From Planctomycetaceae bacterium (GTDB lineage Bacteria > Planctomycetota > Planctomycetia > Planctomycetales > Planctomycetaceae): a DNA stretch of 64,000 bases. The position numbers and the translations under genes were made by a program. The DNA lies in contig JAGQPX010000017.1 of assembly GCA_020426505.1 (NCBI GenBank), positions 46,051-110,050 of the forward strand. Reading direction: 5' to 3'. The stretch's first letter is position 1; each line of letters opens with the position of its first letter. The notes below the pieces were generated by a model. It searched no databases. It was not told where the DNA came from and saw only the letters and a program-made list of their open reading frames with translations. Positions 34,809-43,730 of this stretch are shown here, piece by piece.

Positions 34809-35345
34809 ATGGACGCAGTCGCTCTCGTCAGACGCTTACATCAGCACCGCATGTGGGTGAACGGGCAACTCGTTGAAGCTGCGGAGTCACTCTCTGCCGA
34901 CCAGTTGGAGCACGCCTTTCCGATCGGACAGGGGTCGGTCTGGAAGTCGTTACTCCATCTCTACGCAGCCGAGTACGTGTGGTTGGAGGCTTTGATGGGC
35001 GATGAGAGCCCCGTCGTGCCGGGTGATCTCCCGAACAGGTTACCCGGCAATCAGGAGGCGAAGGGGGCCATGACCAGCCTCGGCGAATTAAAGGACCACT
35101 GGTCCGCGCTCGATGAGCGCTGGACGTCCTTTCTCGATCGAATGACTGAAGCTCAGTTATCCGAGTTGGTTTGGAAAACAAGTACACGGACGAAGGTACG
35201 GCAGGCAACATCGCAGTCAGACATCCTGCTTCACGTCTGCACTCACGCTCATTACACGACCGCACAGGTGGTGAACATGCTCCGCCAGTTGGGCGTCGAT
35301 TCGCTTCCGGACGCGATGCTGATCACCATGTCACGGTCGGAGTGA
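34809..35345 (+). CDS. DinB-like four-helix-bundle protein
   Basis: The 178-residue all-helical protein fits the DinB/YfiT-like fold: SVWKSLLHLYAAEYVWLEAL supplies the first histidine and ILLHVCTHAHYTTAQV the two C-terminal histidines that bind a metal. Members include thiol transferases and uncharacterised metalloproteins. It begins 10 bases after the RraA-like gene with a GGGAG site, so the two form a probable operon. The function and the thiol substrate, if any, are unknown. Confidence 0.8.
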   Translation: MDAVALVRRLHQHRMWVNGQLVEAAESLSADQLEHAFPIGQGSVWKSLLHLYAAEYVWLEALMGDESPVVPGDLPNRLPGNQEAKGAMTSLGELKDHWSALDERWTSFLDRMTEAQLSELVWKTSTRTKVRQATSQSDILLHVCTHAHYTTAQVVNMLRQLGVDSLPDAMLITMSRSE

Positions 35346-35367
35346 CTTCCGTAGACATGTCCTTGAG

Positions 35368-36270
35368 TCAGCGGCTCGCGGTCGACCTGGCGGCCGAGGT
35401 GACGAGCACACGCTGGTATTCACGGAAGTCGACCCAGCGGACGTTGTCCGCGGTGCGCAGGCCTTCCCACTTTGTGATGGCGTCGCGATCAAGTCGTGTG
35501 AGTTGCATCTTGAAGGTATGTTCGGCCCGTAAGTGCATGTCTCCGTCGAGCGAAAGTTTGAGGTCGACCTGTGTCGGCACTCGATCACGAGTACGCAGGG
35601 CCTCGTTGACTGCCAGCCTAACTTCCGGTGCGACCGCCTGCGGGTGAATGATCGAGTTGAGTCGCGCGGTCCAGTCGGCCCACTGCAGGTACTGCTGCAC
35701 GATCATCGGTCGGTCGACGATGTCGGTCTCGACTTCATACGTAATGAACTCACTGGAAAGACGGAGCTTGCCGTTCGCGGGATCGAAGCCTTCGTTGAAC
35801 TGCGGTTTCAATTGAAAGGTGAGCGACTGCATCGCACGATCGGCCGCATCGTTCCGGCGGAGCTGTAGCTCGCTGATGTATTTGAACGTCTCAGCACGTC
35901 CTACTTTGAGGAACTGATGCAACTCCTCGAAAGGCACTTCTGTGGCAAGAGCATTGCCGTTGAGGCTGAGAATGACAAACCGATCCTGCATGGGATCAAA
36001 CACCACGACTTCTCCCACCGCTTCGACGAAGTCGTAGACCTTGCCGGCGTGGAAGAGGGTCAGGCTTCGCGCCAGCGAATCCCAGCGATCGGTCTGTTGG
36101 TCGTGATACGACACGTTCGTCACCACGCGAAAGTCCTGAGCGTTCGCACTCGCTGCTACGGTGAAGATAATCATCAACGAAAACAGCCAACAGCTGATTC
36201 GGAGAGACGCCTTCGTCCGTTGAGGGCGACGACTGGCGGAACTTGAGGTGCGGAGATCGAGAGATCGCAT
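35368..36270 (-). CDS. Exported protein of unknown function
   Basis: The 300-residue protein has a signal peptide preceded by an Arg-rich stretch (LRISCWLFSLMIIFTVAASA, then NAQDF). The mature part is mainly beta in its first half (VVFDPMQDRFVILSLNGNAL, a planctomycete-type LARSLTLFHAGKVYDF opening) and helical later. I do not recognise a named domain. The ATG at 36270 is chosen; the open frame continues upstream to 36555 but that part is low-complexity and unlike a secreted protein. It converges with the DinB-like gene. Confidence 0.7.
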   Translation of the reverse strand: MRSLDLRTSSSASRRPQRTKASLRISCWLFSLMIIFTVAASANAQDFRVVTNVSYHDQQTDRWDSLARSLTLFHAGKVYDFVEAVGEVVVFDPMQDRFVILSLNGNALATEVPFEELHQFLKVGRAETFKYISELQLRRNDAADRAMQSLTFQLKPQFNEGFDPANGKLRLSSEFITYEVETDIVDRPMIVQQYLQWADWTARLNSIIHPQAVAPEVRLAVNEALRTRDRVPTQVDLKLSLDGDMHLRAEHTFKMQLTRLDRDAITKWEGLRTADNVRWVDFREYQRVLVTSAARSTASR

Positions 36271-36871
36271 GACGGGCATCCACGAAGGGGACCTCTGCTC
36301 CGCCAACGCGGGTTCACGACCGATAGCCCGCAGAACAGGCGAACAATCAGCGCAACCCGATTGTGATCGGGTGAGCATCCGGCTGGAGGGGCAGAGATTA
36401 GGTGAGGAGGGGCGGGAACAGTACGACCTGTCTTGGGACGTCACAAGGTGAGAACACCCTTCGCGACTGCCATCGACCGTGATCGGCAACTCGTTCGGCA
36501 GGAACTGCTTGAGACACTTCGGCTTGACTTGCACTCGACCGGTGTGCAGACTCAAGGGAGACTCTCAGGTCCCGATTCCGGGATGAGACCGGGCTTCATC
36601 TCTCATTCTTTCCATTCCGTTGCAGCATCAGTTCCACAAAGTGGCGGGCACCACTGACTTCCATGACAGGCCCATTTCCGGCAGACTCCCGTCAGAAGTG
36701 GCGTCACGGTAGAGTATGCCTGCCCGGACAGATGTAACTTTCGGCATTCATCACCCCAACCAGCGACCGGTTGCGTGATGCGATGGTGCTGAGTGATCAA
36801 CCTGACCGTCACTGCCCCGTGGGCACCACCGGTGGAAGAAACTCCCTTCAACCCCATCTTGAGTTTGAATC
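36271..36871. other. Intergenic space before the secretion cluster
   Basis: About 600 bases with no supported gene. Short frames on both strands lack ribosome sites and protein-like composition. It must hold the promoter of the secretion cluster, but I see no convincing -35/-10 pair. Confidence 0.5.
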
Positions 36872-38569
36872 ATGGCTGGCGATTGGCTGCAACAGTTTGT
36901 TGACGATGGAACCATCAGTGCAGATCAGCTCCGCGAAGCGGAACAGATGGCCTCCAATCTCGGGATCCCGGTCGAGGATGCCCTGGTCCGGAACGACTAT
37001 ATCGACGCCCAGCAGATGGCCGCCGCGAAGGCCGAACACTTCGGCTTCGAGTTCATCGACCTGAACTCCATTGAAATCTCCTCGTCGCTGGTGGAACTCG
37101 TTCCCGAATCGGTCGCGAGAGAGAACATCGTCATCCCGGTTTCGGAGGACGGGGGGCGGCTCAACGTGGCAGTCGAAGATCCGATGGACTTCGCCGTCAT
37201 GGAGAAACTCCGATTCATCCTCAACCGGGATGTGGAGATGGTGATGGCGCCCAAGGAGGACATCCTCACCGCCATCAACCGGTACTACGGGCAGACCGAA
37301 ACGGAGTCGGTCGACTCGATGCTCATGGAGTTTACCGAGACGGCAATTGACTTTACGGAGACCGAGCTCTCCGAGGCCGCAACCGCTGCCGAGGATTCCG
37401 AGAAATCCCCGATCGTCCGGCTGGTGAATCTGATCATCAGTGAAGCGGTCAACATGCGGGCGAGCGACATCCATATTGAGCCATTCGAGGATCGGGTCCG
37501 CATCCGGTATCGCATCGACGGGGTGCTGATCGAACGCGATGCCCCGCCCCGTCGACTGCTCGGCGCACTCACCAGTCGCGTGAAAGTCATGGGGAACATT
37601 GACATTGCGGAAAAACGGCGCCCCCAGGATGGCCGGATCAAGACCCGCATCGGAGGCCGCGATTTCGATCTCCGGGTAAGTGTCATGCCCACTAACCACG
37701 GTCAGGGCATCGTGTTACGGATTCTGGACCGTGATAATATCAAGGTCGGTATTCGAAACCTGGGCTTCGGCGAGGAGAACTACCGCAAGTTCCAGCAGAT
37801 CATCCGCCGGCCGAACGGCATCTTCCTCGTGACGGGTCCCACCGGAAGCGGCAAGACCACGACACTCTACAGTGCCCTTGGAGAGCTGAACCGCCCGGAC
37901 CGGAAGATCATCACCGCTGAGGACCCGGTCGAGTATTACCTGCCGGGCATCAATCAGGTGGAGGTGAAGGCGAAGATCGGACTCAACTTTGGTCGGATTG
38001 TGAAGGCCATGTTGCGACAGGCACCGAACGTGATCCTGGTCGGAGAAATCCGCGACACCGAGACGGCAGACATGGCAATTCAGGCTTCTTTGACTGGACA
38101 CCTGGTTTTCAGTACACTTCATACGAACGATGCGCCCAGTTCTGTGACACGATTGATCGACATGGGAGTGCAACCATTCCTCGTCGCTTCGAGTGTCATG
38201 GCTGTTATGGCTCAACGCTTGGTGCGTGTGGTGTGCTCAAAATGTGGCGAGCCGTATCAACCCGATCCGAGCGAATTCGAGCAGTTCGACATCACCGCCG
38301 AGCAGATGGCAGGAGGGAACTTCCGCAGAGGCAAAGGGTGCAATTCGTGCCAGCACACGGGCTATCACGGACGCAAAGCGGTGTTCGAGTTGATGCTCAT
38401 GAATTCGACACTGCGAGAGATGACATTCCGCAGCGAACCGTCGCAAAACATGAGGCGGCAGGCACGCCTGTTTGGGATGAAGACATTGGTGGAAGATGCT
38501 GTGGACAAAGCATTTGAGGGAATTACCACCCTCACAGAAGCCTACAAACTCAAGACGGGAGCACACTAA
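36872..38569 (+). CDS. gspE: Type II secretion / type IV pilus assembly ATPase (first copy)
   Basis: The 565-residue GspE/PilB-type ATPase powers pilus or pseudopilus assembly at the inner membrane. An N-terminal MshEN-like domain is followed by the catalytic part: ASDIHIEPFEDRVRIRYRID, Walker A GPTGSGKTT at about 321, the Asp box ITAEDPVEYYL, Walker B LVGEIRDTETADMA and the His box TGHLVFSTLHTNDA. The C-terminal zinc site CSKC...CNSC is present and intact, which is typical of the assembly ATPases and absent from PilT. It opens the cluster; a second copy lies at 40247. Confidence 0.95.
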   Translation: MAGDWLQQFVDDGTISADQLREAEQMASNLGIPVEDALVRNDYIDAQQMAAAKAEHFGFEFIDLNSIEISSSLVELVPESVARENIVIPVSEDGGRLNVAVEDPMDFAVMEKLRFILNRDVEMVMAPKEDILTAINRYYGQTETESVDSMLMEFTETAIDFTETELSEAATAAEDSEKSPIVRLVNLIISEAVNMRASDIHIEPFEDRVRIRYRIDGVLIERDAPPRRLLGALTSRVKVMGNIDIAEKRRPQDGRIKTRIGGRDFDLRVSVMPTNHGQGIVLRILDRDNIKVGIRNLGFGEENYRKFQQIIRRPNGIFLVTGPTGSGKTTTLYSALGELNRPDRKIITAEDPVEYYLPGINQVEVKAKIGLNFGRIVKAMLRQAPNVILVGEIRDTETADMAIQASLTGHLVFSTLHTNDAPSSVTRLIDMGVQPFLVASSVMAVMAQRLVRVVCSKCGEPYQPDPSEFEQFDITAEQMAGGNFRRGKGCNSCQHTGYHGRKAVFELMLMNSTLREMTFRSEPSQNMRRQARLFGMKTLVEDAVDKAFEGITTLTEAYKLKTGAH

Positions 38570-39033
38570 GCACTGATTGGGAGATATAGAGTCGCCTCAA
38601 AAGGGAATCTTCAGACAGTGACTCCTCGATGCAGGGGATCGATGGCGAGCGGCACGATGGCACCTTCGATCGGACCGGGGCATTTTGCCTGCGGGGTCGT
38701 CGCGACTCTGGTTCGGCGGATACGGACAAAATGGGGAGGGAACTGGTAAGCGATCGACAAAGGGAGGTTGCGGGTGATTCTCCCGTCGAGCTGCATAAGG
38801 CTTGAAGTTGTGTTCAGGCATGGAGACGCAGTCGGGTACGCGGGCAGTTTGCCCGTTCGGTGGCATTGAAGGTCGCTTATGCGTACTTTGTTGGGGCTTG
38901 TGGGGCAAGAAGTGATAATGGGGCTGGACAGGAACGATCACTCAATCGCTACGCGCCTTCCGGAAATCCAATACTCGACGCGATGACAATTCTGTTCAGA
39001 GGAATTCGACCTGTCTGCTGAGAAAGATCGTCA
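38570..39033. other. Intergenic space between first ATPase and pilT
   Basis: No convincing gene is present. A reverse-strand frame at 38597-38941 encodes a Pro/Arg-rich, non-protein-like sequence. The gap may contain a second promoter for pilT and the genes after it. Confidence 0.5.
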
Positions 39034-40161
39034 ATGGCGTTCATTCAAATCGACAAGCTGCTGGAAACGGTCGTGAAAGAGAAGTGCAGCGATCTGCACA
39101 TCACGACGGGTCAGCCTCCGGTTGTGCGGTCCGGCGGACGAATGATCCGGCTCGAAACCAAGTCGATGGAAGCGGAGGACACCGCTTCGCTGATGAAGAG
39201 CATCACGCCGGAGCGGAATCAGCAGGAGCTTCAGGAGATGGGCGGAACCGACTTCGGTTTCGCCTTTGGCGATAAGGCCCGATTCCGGGTCGCTGTGTTC
39301 AAACAGCGGGGGAACATCGGGATGGTGCTGCGGCGGATTCCCAATGAGTTTCTCACCTTCGAGCAACTCGGTCTCCCGCCCGTCATCAGTGAGTTGATCA
39401 CGCGACCTCGCGGGCTGTTCCTGGTGACCGGTCCGACGGGAAGCGGCAAGACGACGTCGCTGGCCAGTATGATTAACTATCTCAACGACACCCACGATCA
39501 CCACATCATCACGCTCGAAGACCCGATCGAATATTACCACGAGCACAAAAAATCGACGATCAACCAACGCGAGGTCGGTGTCGATGTGCCGAGCTTCCCT
39601 GAAGCTCTCAAGCGGGCGCTGCGGATGGACCCCGACTGTATTCTCGTGGGCGAAATGCGAGACCTCGAAACAATCGAAGCGGCCATCACCGCGGCGGAGA
39701 CGGGGCACATCGTCTTCGGGACATTACACACGACCGGGGCACAAGGCACTGTCGACCGAATTATCGACGTGTTCCCGACTCAACAGCAGGAGCAGATCCG
39801 CACGCAGCTGTCGGTGGCCATCATCGGGATTCTTTCGCAAGCGCTGCTCCCTCGAAAGCCGAAAGGGCTCGTCGCCGCGTACGAGATGCTCGTTGTGACA
39901 CCGGCCATCGCCAACCTCATTCGCGAGGCGAAGACATACCGCATCAATTCCTCGATTCAAACAGGCCGCAAGTACGGCATGCAACTTCTGGACGATGCCC
40001 TCTTCGATCTTTGGCGCAAGGGCTTGTGCGAAGAACGCGATTGCATCGTGCGTTCCAATCAACCTGGCGAATTGAAGTCGAAGATTCAGTTGGCCAAGAA
40101 GGGCCTGCTGGATGACGAGGACGAAGATGAATTCGAAGATGATGACGATTGGGATGACTGA
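39034..40161 (+). CDS. pilT: Twitching motility / retraction ATPase PilT
   Basis: The 375-residue PilT-family retraction ATPase has an N-terminal PAS-like part (CSDLHITTGQPPVVR), Walker A GPTGSGKTTS at about 132, the Asp box LEDPIEYYH, Walker B LVGEMRDLETIEAA and the His box GHIVFGTLHTTGA. The C-terminal AIANLIRE matches the AIRNLIRE motif needed for retraction apart from one Arg-to-Ala change. A very acidic tail (DDEDEDEFEDDDDWDD) extends beyond the usual end. Its presence suggests retractile fibres, not only secretion. Confidence 0.95.
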   Translation: MAFIQIDKLLETVVKEKCSDLHITTGQPPVVRSGGRMIRLETKSMEAEDTASLMKSITPERNQQELQEMGGTDFGFAFGDKARFRVAVFKQRGNIGMVLRRIPNEFLTFEQLGLPPVISELITRPRGLFLVTGPTGSGKTTSLASMINYLNDTHDHHIITLEDPIEYYHEHKKSTINQREVGVDVPSFPEALKRALRMDPDCILVGEMRDLETIEAAITAAETGHIVFGTLHTTGAQGTVDRIIDVFPTQQQEQIRTQLSVAIIGILSQALLPRKPKGLVAAYEMLVVTPAIANLIREAKTYRINSSIQTGRKYGMQLLDDALFDLWRKGLCEERDCIVRSNQPGELKSKIQLAKKGLLDDEDEDEFEDDDDWDD

Positions 40162-40246
40162 TCGTGCGGCTTGCTACTGGTCAGATCAACACTCGCCGCA
40201 GGAAACCAGAACCTTCAACTTTCAACCATAAACTTTCAACCCTCTC

Positions 40247-41968
40247 ATGGCCCAACGTAAACTCGGACAGATCCTGGTCGACCTGGGTTACCTCACTGAG
40301 GACCAATTGTGGGACGTGCTCGAAGAGCAAAAGCAAGTCCCCGGCGAGGTCATCGGTCAGGTGGCCAAGGGGATGGGTCTGGTCACCGAGGAGCAGATCA
40401 CCGAGGCGCTCGCTGAGCAGTGGGGCATGCCGGTCGTCAATCTGGCGGAAACAAACATCCCGCCGCGGGTGTTGGAACTCGTCCCGCAGACGATGGCCGA
40501 CATCTACAAGATCATGCCCATCTCGCTGAAGGATGACGTGCTAACCGTCGCCATGTCCGATCCGCAGAATGTCGCCGCTTTGGACGACCTGCGGAATTTC
40601 CTGGGATACGACGTGCGCGGTGCGGTCTCGTCCTTGCCGGACGTCGAGGCAGCGATCGCCCGCTTCTACGCGACCCAGGAAGAGGACAGCATCGAAGGTG
40701 TGATCGAGTCGCTCGAAGGCCTCGACTATGGCACGAAAAGCCTGCTGGAAAAACAGGGGGCCATCGACATCGGCGGTGCGGAGGAACTGTCGGAGACACA
40801 GCCCATCCGCAAACTGCTGAACATGGTGATGCTGCTCGCGGTCAAGGACCAAGCGAGCGACATTCACTTCGAACCGTTCGAGGATGAGTTCAAGATCCGC
40901 GTGCGTGCCGACGGCGTGCTCTACGAAATGGTGCCGCCGCCCCGTCATCTTGCGAACGCCATTGTCACCCGAATCAAGGTGATGGCCGAGTTGGACATTG
41001 CTGAGCGCCGGTTGCCGCAGGACGGACGTATCGAACTCAACGTCGGTGGCAACGCGGTCGACCTACGCGTGAGCGTGCTTCCCACGATGTTCGGCGAGTC
41101 GGTTGTCATGCGGGTGCTGGACCGCACCGTGGTGCAACTCGATCTCAACAAGATCGGCATGGACCCCAACACACTCTCCCGCTTCCGTAAGATCATCCAC
41201 CGCCCCAACGGCATTATCCTTGTCACGGGACCAACGGGAAGCGGCAAGACCACGACGCTGTACTCAGCGCTCAACGAACTCAACGATATCGAGACGAAGA
41301 TCATCACCACGGAAGACCCGATCGAGTACGACATCGACGGGTTGATTCAGGTGCCGGTGAATCCCGATATCGACGTCACCTTCGCCAATGTGCTCAGGGC
41401 CATTCTCCGTCACGACCCCGACAAGATTCTGGTCGGTGAAATTCGCGACTACGAGACAGGTGAGATCGCAGTCCAAAGTGCGCTCACCGGTCACCTGGTG
41501 TTCAGCACGCTCCACACCAACGACGCGCCGACAGCCATCACTCGTTTGCGTGATATGGGCATTCCGCCGTTCCTGATCACCGCAACCGTCGAGGCCGTTC
41601 AGGCTCAGCGACTCGTCCGCAGAATCTGTGTCGAGTGCCGCACGGAATTTGAGCCAAGCGATGAGTTGCTGATGGAGTTGCAGCTGCCGCTCGAAACGGC
41701 CCGGCAGTACAGCTTCTACTACGGCAAGGGCTGCCCGCGTTGTAACAACTCCGGATACAAAGGCCGCACCGGTCTGTACGAAATCATGGACATCACCGAT
41801 GACATCCGTGACATGATCACCTCGGACGCGTCGGTCGACGATATGCGTAACATGGCCCGCAGTCAGGGCATGACCACACTACGAGAAGCAGGACTGAAAC
41901 TCATTTTCGACGGAAACACCACGATCGACGAAGTCGTGCGTGAGACCGTGATGGAAGACATTGAATGA
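40247..41968 (+). CDS. gspE: Type II secretion / type IV pilus assembly ATPase (second copy)
   Basis: The 573-residue GspE/PilB-type ATPase directly precedes gspF. It has an MshEN N-terminal domain (LGQILVDLGYLTEDQLWDVL), ASDIHFEPFEDEFKIRVRAD, Walker A GPTGSGKTT at about 327, TTEDPIEYDIDG, Walker B LVGEIRDYETGEIA, GHLVFSTLHTND and the zinc site CVEC...CPRC. The upstream gap carries a CAACTTTCAACC-type low-complexity stretch. As the ATPase closest to gspF and the pseudopilins, it is the likelier partner of this secretion machine. Confidence 0.95.
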   Translation: MAQRKLGQILVDLGYLTEDQLWDVLEEQKQVPGEVIGQVAKGMGLVTEEQITEALAEQWGMPVVNLAETNIPPRVLELVPQTMADIYKIMPISLKDDVLTVAMSDPQNVAALDDLRNFLGYDVRGAVSSLPDVEAAIARFYATQEEDSIEGVIESLEGLDYGTKSLLEKQGAIDIGGAEELSETQPIRKLLNMVMLLAVKDQASDIHFEPFEDEFKIRVRADGVLYEMVPPPRHLANAIVTRIKVMAELDIAERRLPQDGRIELNVGGNAVDLRVSVLPTMFGESVVMRVLDRTVVQLDLNKIGMDPNTLSRFRKIIHRPNGIILVTGPTGSGKTTTLYSALNELNDIETKIITTEDPIEYDIDGLIQVPVNPDIDVTFANVLRAILRHDPDKILVGEIRDYETGEIAVQSALTGHLVFSTLHTNDAPTAITRLRDMGIPPFLITATVEAVQAQRLVRRICVECRTEFEPSDELLMELQLPLETARQYSFYYGKGCPRCNNSGYKGRTGLYEIMDITDDIRDMITSDASVDDMRNMARSQGMTTLREAGLKLIFDGNTTIDEVVRETVMEDIE

Positions 41969-42021
41969 GGTCCGTTGTCAATCGTCCGTGGTTCGTTGCC
42001 GTCGCGGCTGCGGAAAACAAA

Positions 42022-42077
42022 TGACAACTGACAACTGACAACTGACAACTGACAACTGACAACTGACAACTGACAAC
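42022..42077. repeat. Heptanucleotide tandem repeat (TGACAAC)8
   Basis: Eight perfect back-to-back copies of TGACAAC occupy the 138-base gap between the second ATPase gene and gspF, ending about 20 bases before the gspF ribosome site. Such perfect tracts are prone to slippage and copy-number change. Confidence 0.95.
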
Positions 42078-42106
42078 TCGTCATCCGCGACCAACGGGAG
42101 CGCCCC

Positions 42107-43366
42107 ATGCCAACATTCCAGTACGAAGCCATGGACAACACGGGTCTCGAAATCAAAGAGACCATCGAGGCGGAATCGGAGGCGGAAGCCCAGACGATGA
42201 TTCGGGAGAAGGGCTTCTTCGTCACCAAAATCAGCGAGAAGTCCAGCCGCTCCAAGAAGAGCAAAACCGCCGTCACTCAGCGAGGGGCTGCCAAAAGCAA
42301 AAAGAAGGGAGCCGGCGGCCTGTCCATCGGCGGCGTGCGGCCCAAGCAGCTTACGCAGTTCACACGCCAGTTGTCCACGCTGCAGGATGCCGGCCTGCCC
42401 ATTCTCCGGTCGCTCCGCATCCTCGAAGGACAGGCCAAACCCGGCCCGCTGAAGGCGTCACTCATCGGCGTCATCGAGGACGTCGAGTCGGGCAACACGC
42501 TCTCCGAAGCGATGGCCAAACAGCCCAAAGCGTTCGACAACCTCTACGTCAACATGGTCAAAGCGGGCGAGGCCGGCGGTGCGCTGGAAATCATTCTCCA
42601 AAGGCTGGCTGAGTTCAAAGAGCGGGCCCAATCACTCAAACGCAAAGTGCAGGGAGCCATGGTCTATCCGGTGGCCGTTATCTCGGTCGCCACCTGTATC
42701 GTCGGCTTCATCATGTACTGGATCATTCCGAAGTTCAAAGAGATCTTCAACGACTTCGGCGTGGAACTTCCGGCGATGACCGAGATGCTCATCGGCATGA
42801 GCGACTGGGTCGTCAACTACTTCTATCTGATTCCCGCATTCCCGGTCGGCCTCTGGCTGTTCATCAAGATTGTCAAAAAGAACAAAACCGGGGCGTACAT
42901 CGTCGACCGGATCTCCATGAAGATACCGATCCTCGGGCAGATTATCTCGAAGTCCACGGTGGCGAGAACATGTCGAACGCTCGGCACACTCATCTCGTCC
43001 GGCGTGCCCATTCTGGAGGCCCTCTCCATCGCCAGAGACACAGCGGGGAACGAGGTGTTTCGCAAGGCGTTCGATCACATTCATCAGTCGATTCGCGAGG
43101 GTGAATCGATGGCCGTGCCGCTCAAGGAGACCCGCATCGTCGACGACCTCGTGGTCAACATGGTCGACGTGGGTGAAGAGACCGGTGCACTCGACAACAT
43201 GCTCTACAAAATCGCCGACGTGTACGACGAGGAAGTCTCCGTGCTCGTCGAAAGTTTGATCAACATGCTCGAACCGTTGATGGTGGTCATCCTGGGACTG
43301 ATCGTCGGTTTCATCGTGATCGCCCTGTTCCTGCCACTGGTCAAACTCCTCAACGAGCTGTCGTGA
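42107..43366 (+). CDS. gspF: Type II secretion inner-membrane platform protein GspF/PilC
   Basis: The 419-residue polytopic platform protein couples the ATPase to pseudopilus growth. Two GspF domains are present: TRQLSTLQDAGLPILRSLRI starts the first, and ARTCRTLGTLISSGVPILEA the second. Each precedes membrane helices (AVISVATCIVGFIMYWIIPK; LMVVILGLIVGFIVIALFLP). A basic linker of about 25 residues (KSKKKGAGGL) separates the short N-terminal domain. The start at 42107 has GGGAG 7 bases upstream. Confidence 0.95.
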   Translation: MPTFQYEAMDNTGLEIKETIEAESEAEAQTMIREKGFFVTKISEKSSRSKKSKTAVTQRGAAKSKKKGAGGLSIGGVRPKQLTQFTRQLSTLQDAGLPILRSLRILEGQAKPGPLKASLIGVIEDVESGNTLSEAMAKQPKAFDNLYVNMVKAGEAGGALEIILQRLAEFKERAQSLKRKVQGAMVYPVAVISVATCIVGFIMYWIIPKFKEIFNDFGVELPAMTEMLIGMSDWVVNYFYLIPAFPVGLWLFIKIVKKNKTGAYIVDRISMKIPILGQIISKSTVARTCRTLGTLISSGVPILEALSIARDTAGNEVFRKAFDHIHQSIREGESMAVPLKETRIVDDLVVNMVDVGEETGALDNMLYKIADVYDEEVSVLVESLINMLEPLMVVILGLIVGFIVIALFLPLVKLLNELS

Positions 43367-43371
43367 CCGGT

Positions 43372-43397
43372 TGAGGGTGAAGTGAAATGCACCCTCA
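43372..43397 (+). terminator. Hairpin directly after gspF
   Basis: TGAGGGTG and CACCCTCA form a perfect 8-bp stem with a 10-base loop, 5 bases after the gspF stop. No T-tract follows, so it may act as a transcript-stabilising or processing hairpin between gspF and the pseudopilin genes instead of a full stop. Confidence 0.4.
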
Positions 43398-43730
43398 CCC
43401 TTCAGGAATGATTCACGACATCAAGACACTACTCCCTACTCCCTATTCGCTACTCCCTTTTCAAATGATTTCTCAGAGAACGATCACCGACCCCACCCGC
43501 ACGGCACGCCGTGTGCGTAATGGTATGACGTTCTCCATCTCTTGCTTGATATCGAATCGGAACTGCGGCGATGCGACACAGCGTTGCATCGCACGGCAGC
43601 AGGTGCGTGCACAGTTGTCGCCTCTCGGCGACATGCGGAGACAAGCGTCTCACACACATCCCGCACGCATGCCGCTTGGCAGTCCCTTCCGACTCGCGAC
43701 CGACACAATCTCACTCCGCAGGAGCCCGTT
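43398..43730. other. Leader region of the major pseudopilin gene
   Basis: This stretch holds no gene I can support. It contains a CTACTCCCTACTCCCTATTC low-complexity run near 43430-43457 and a hairpin GCGATGC/GCATCGC (43568-43592). It ends in the AGGAG ribosome site of the pseudopilin gene. An open frame from 43542 runs into that gene but encodes an Arg/His-rich sequence before the true leader peptide. Confidence 0.5.

Noticed and set aside
36271..36555. 95-codon N-terminal extension of the exported protein at 35368
   Set aside because: It would place a signal peptide deep inside the protein; the extension is Ser/Arg-rich and low in complexity. The ATG at 36270 gives a normal signal peptide.
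38597..38941. 114-residue reverse-strand frame between the first ATPase and pilT
   Set aside because: Pro/Arg/His-rich composition, no ribosome site and no family resemblance; it looks like chance coding potential in GC-rich DNA.
43542..43730. 63-codon extension of the GspG-like gene
   Set aside because: The extension is Cys/Arg/His-rich and the strong AGGAG site sits before ATG 43731, giving a standard prepilin leader.
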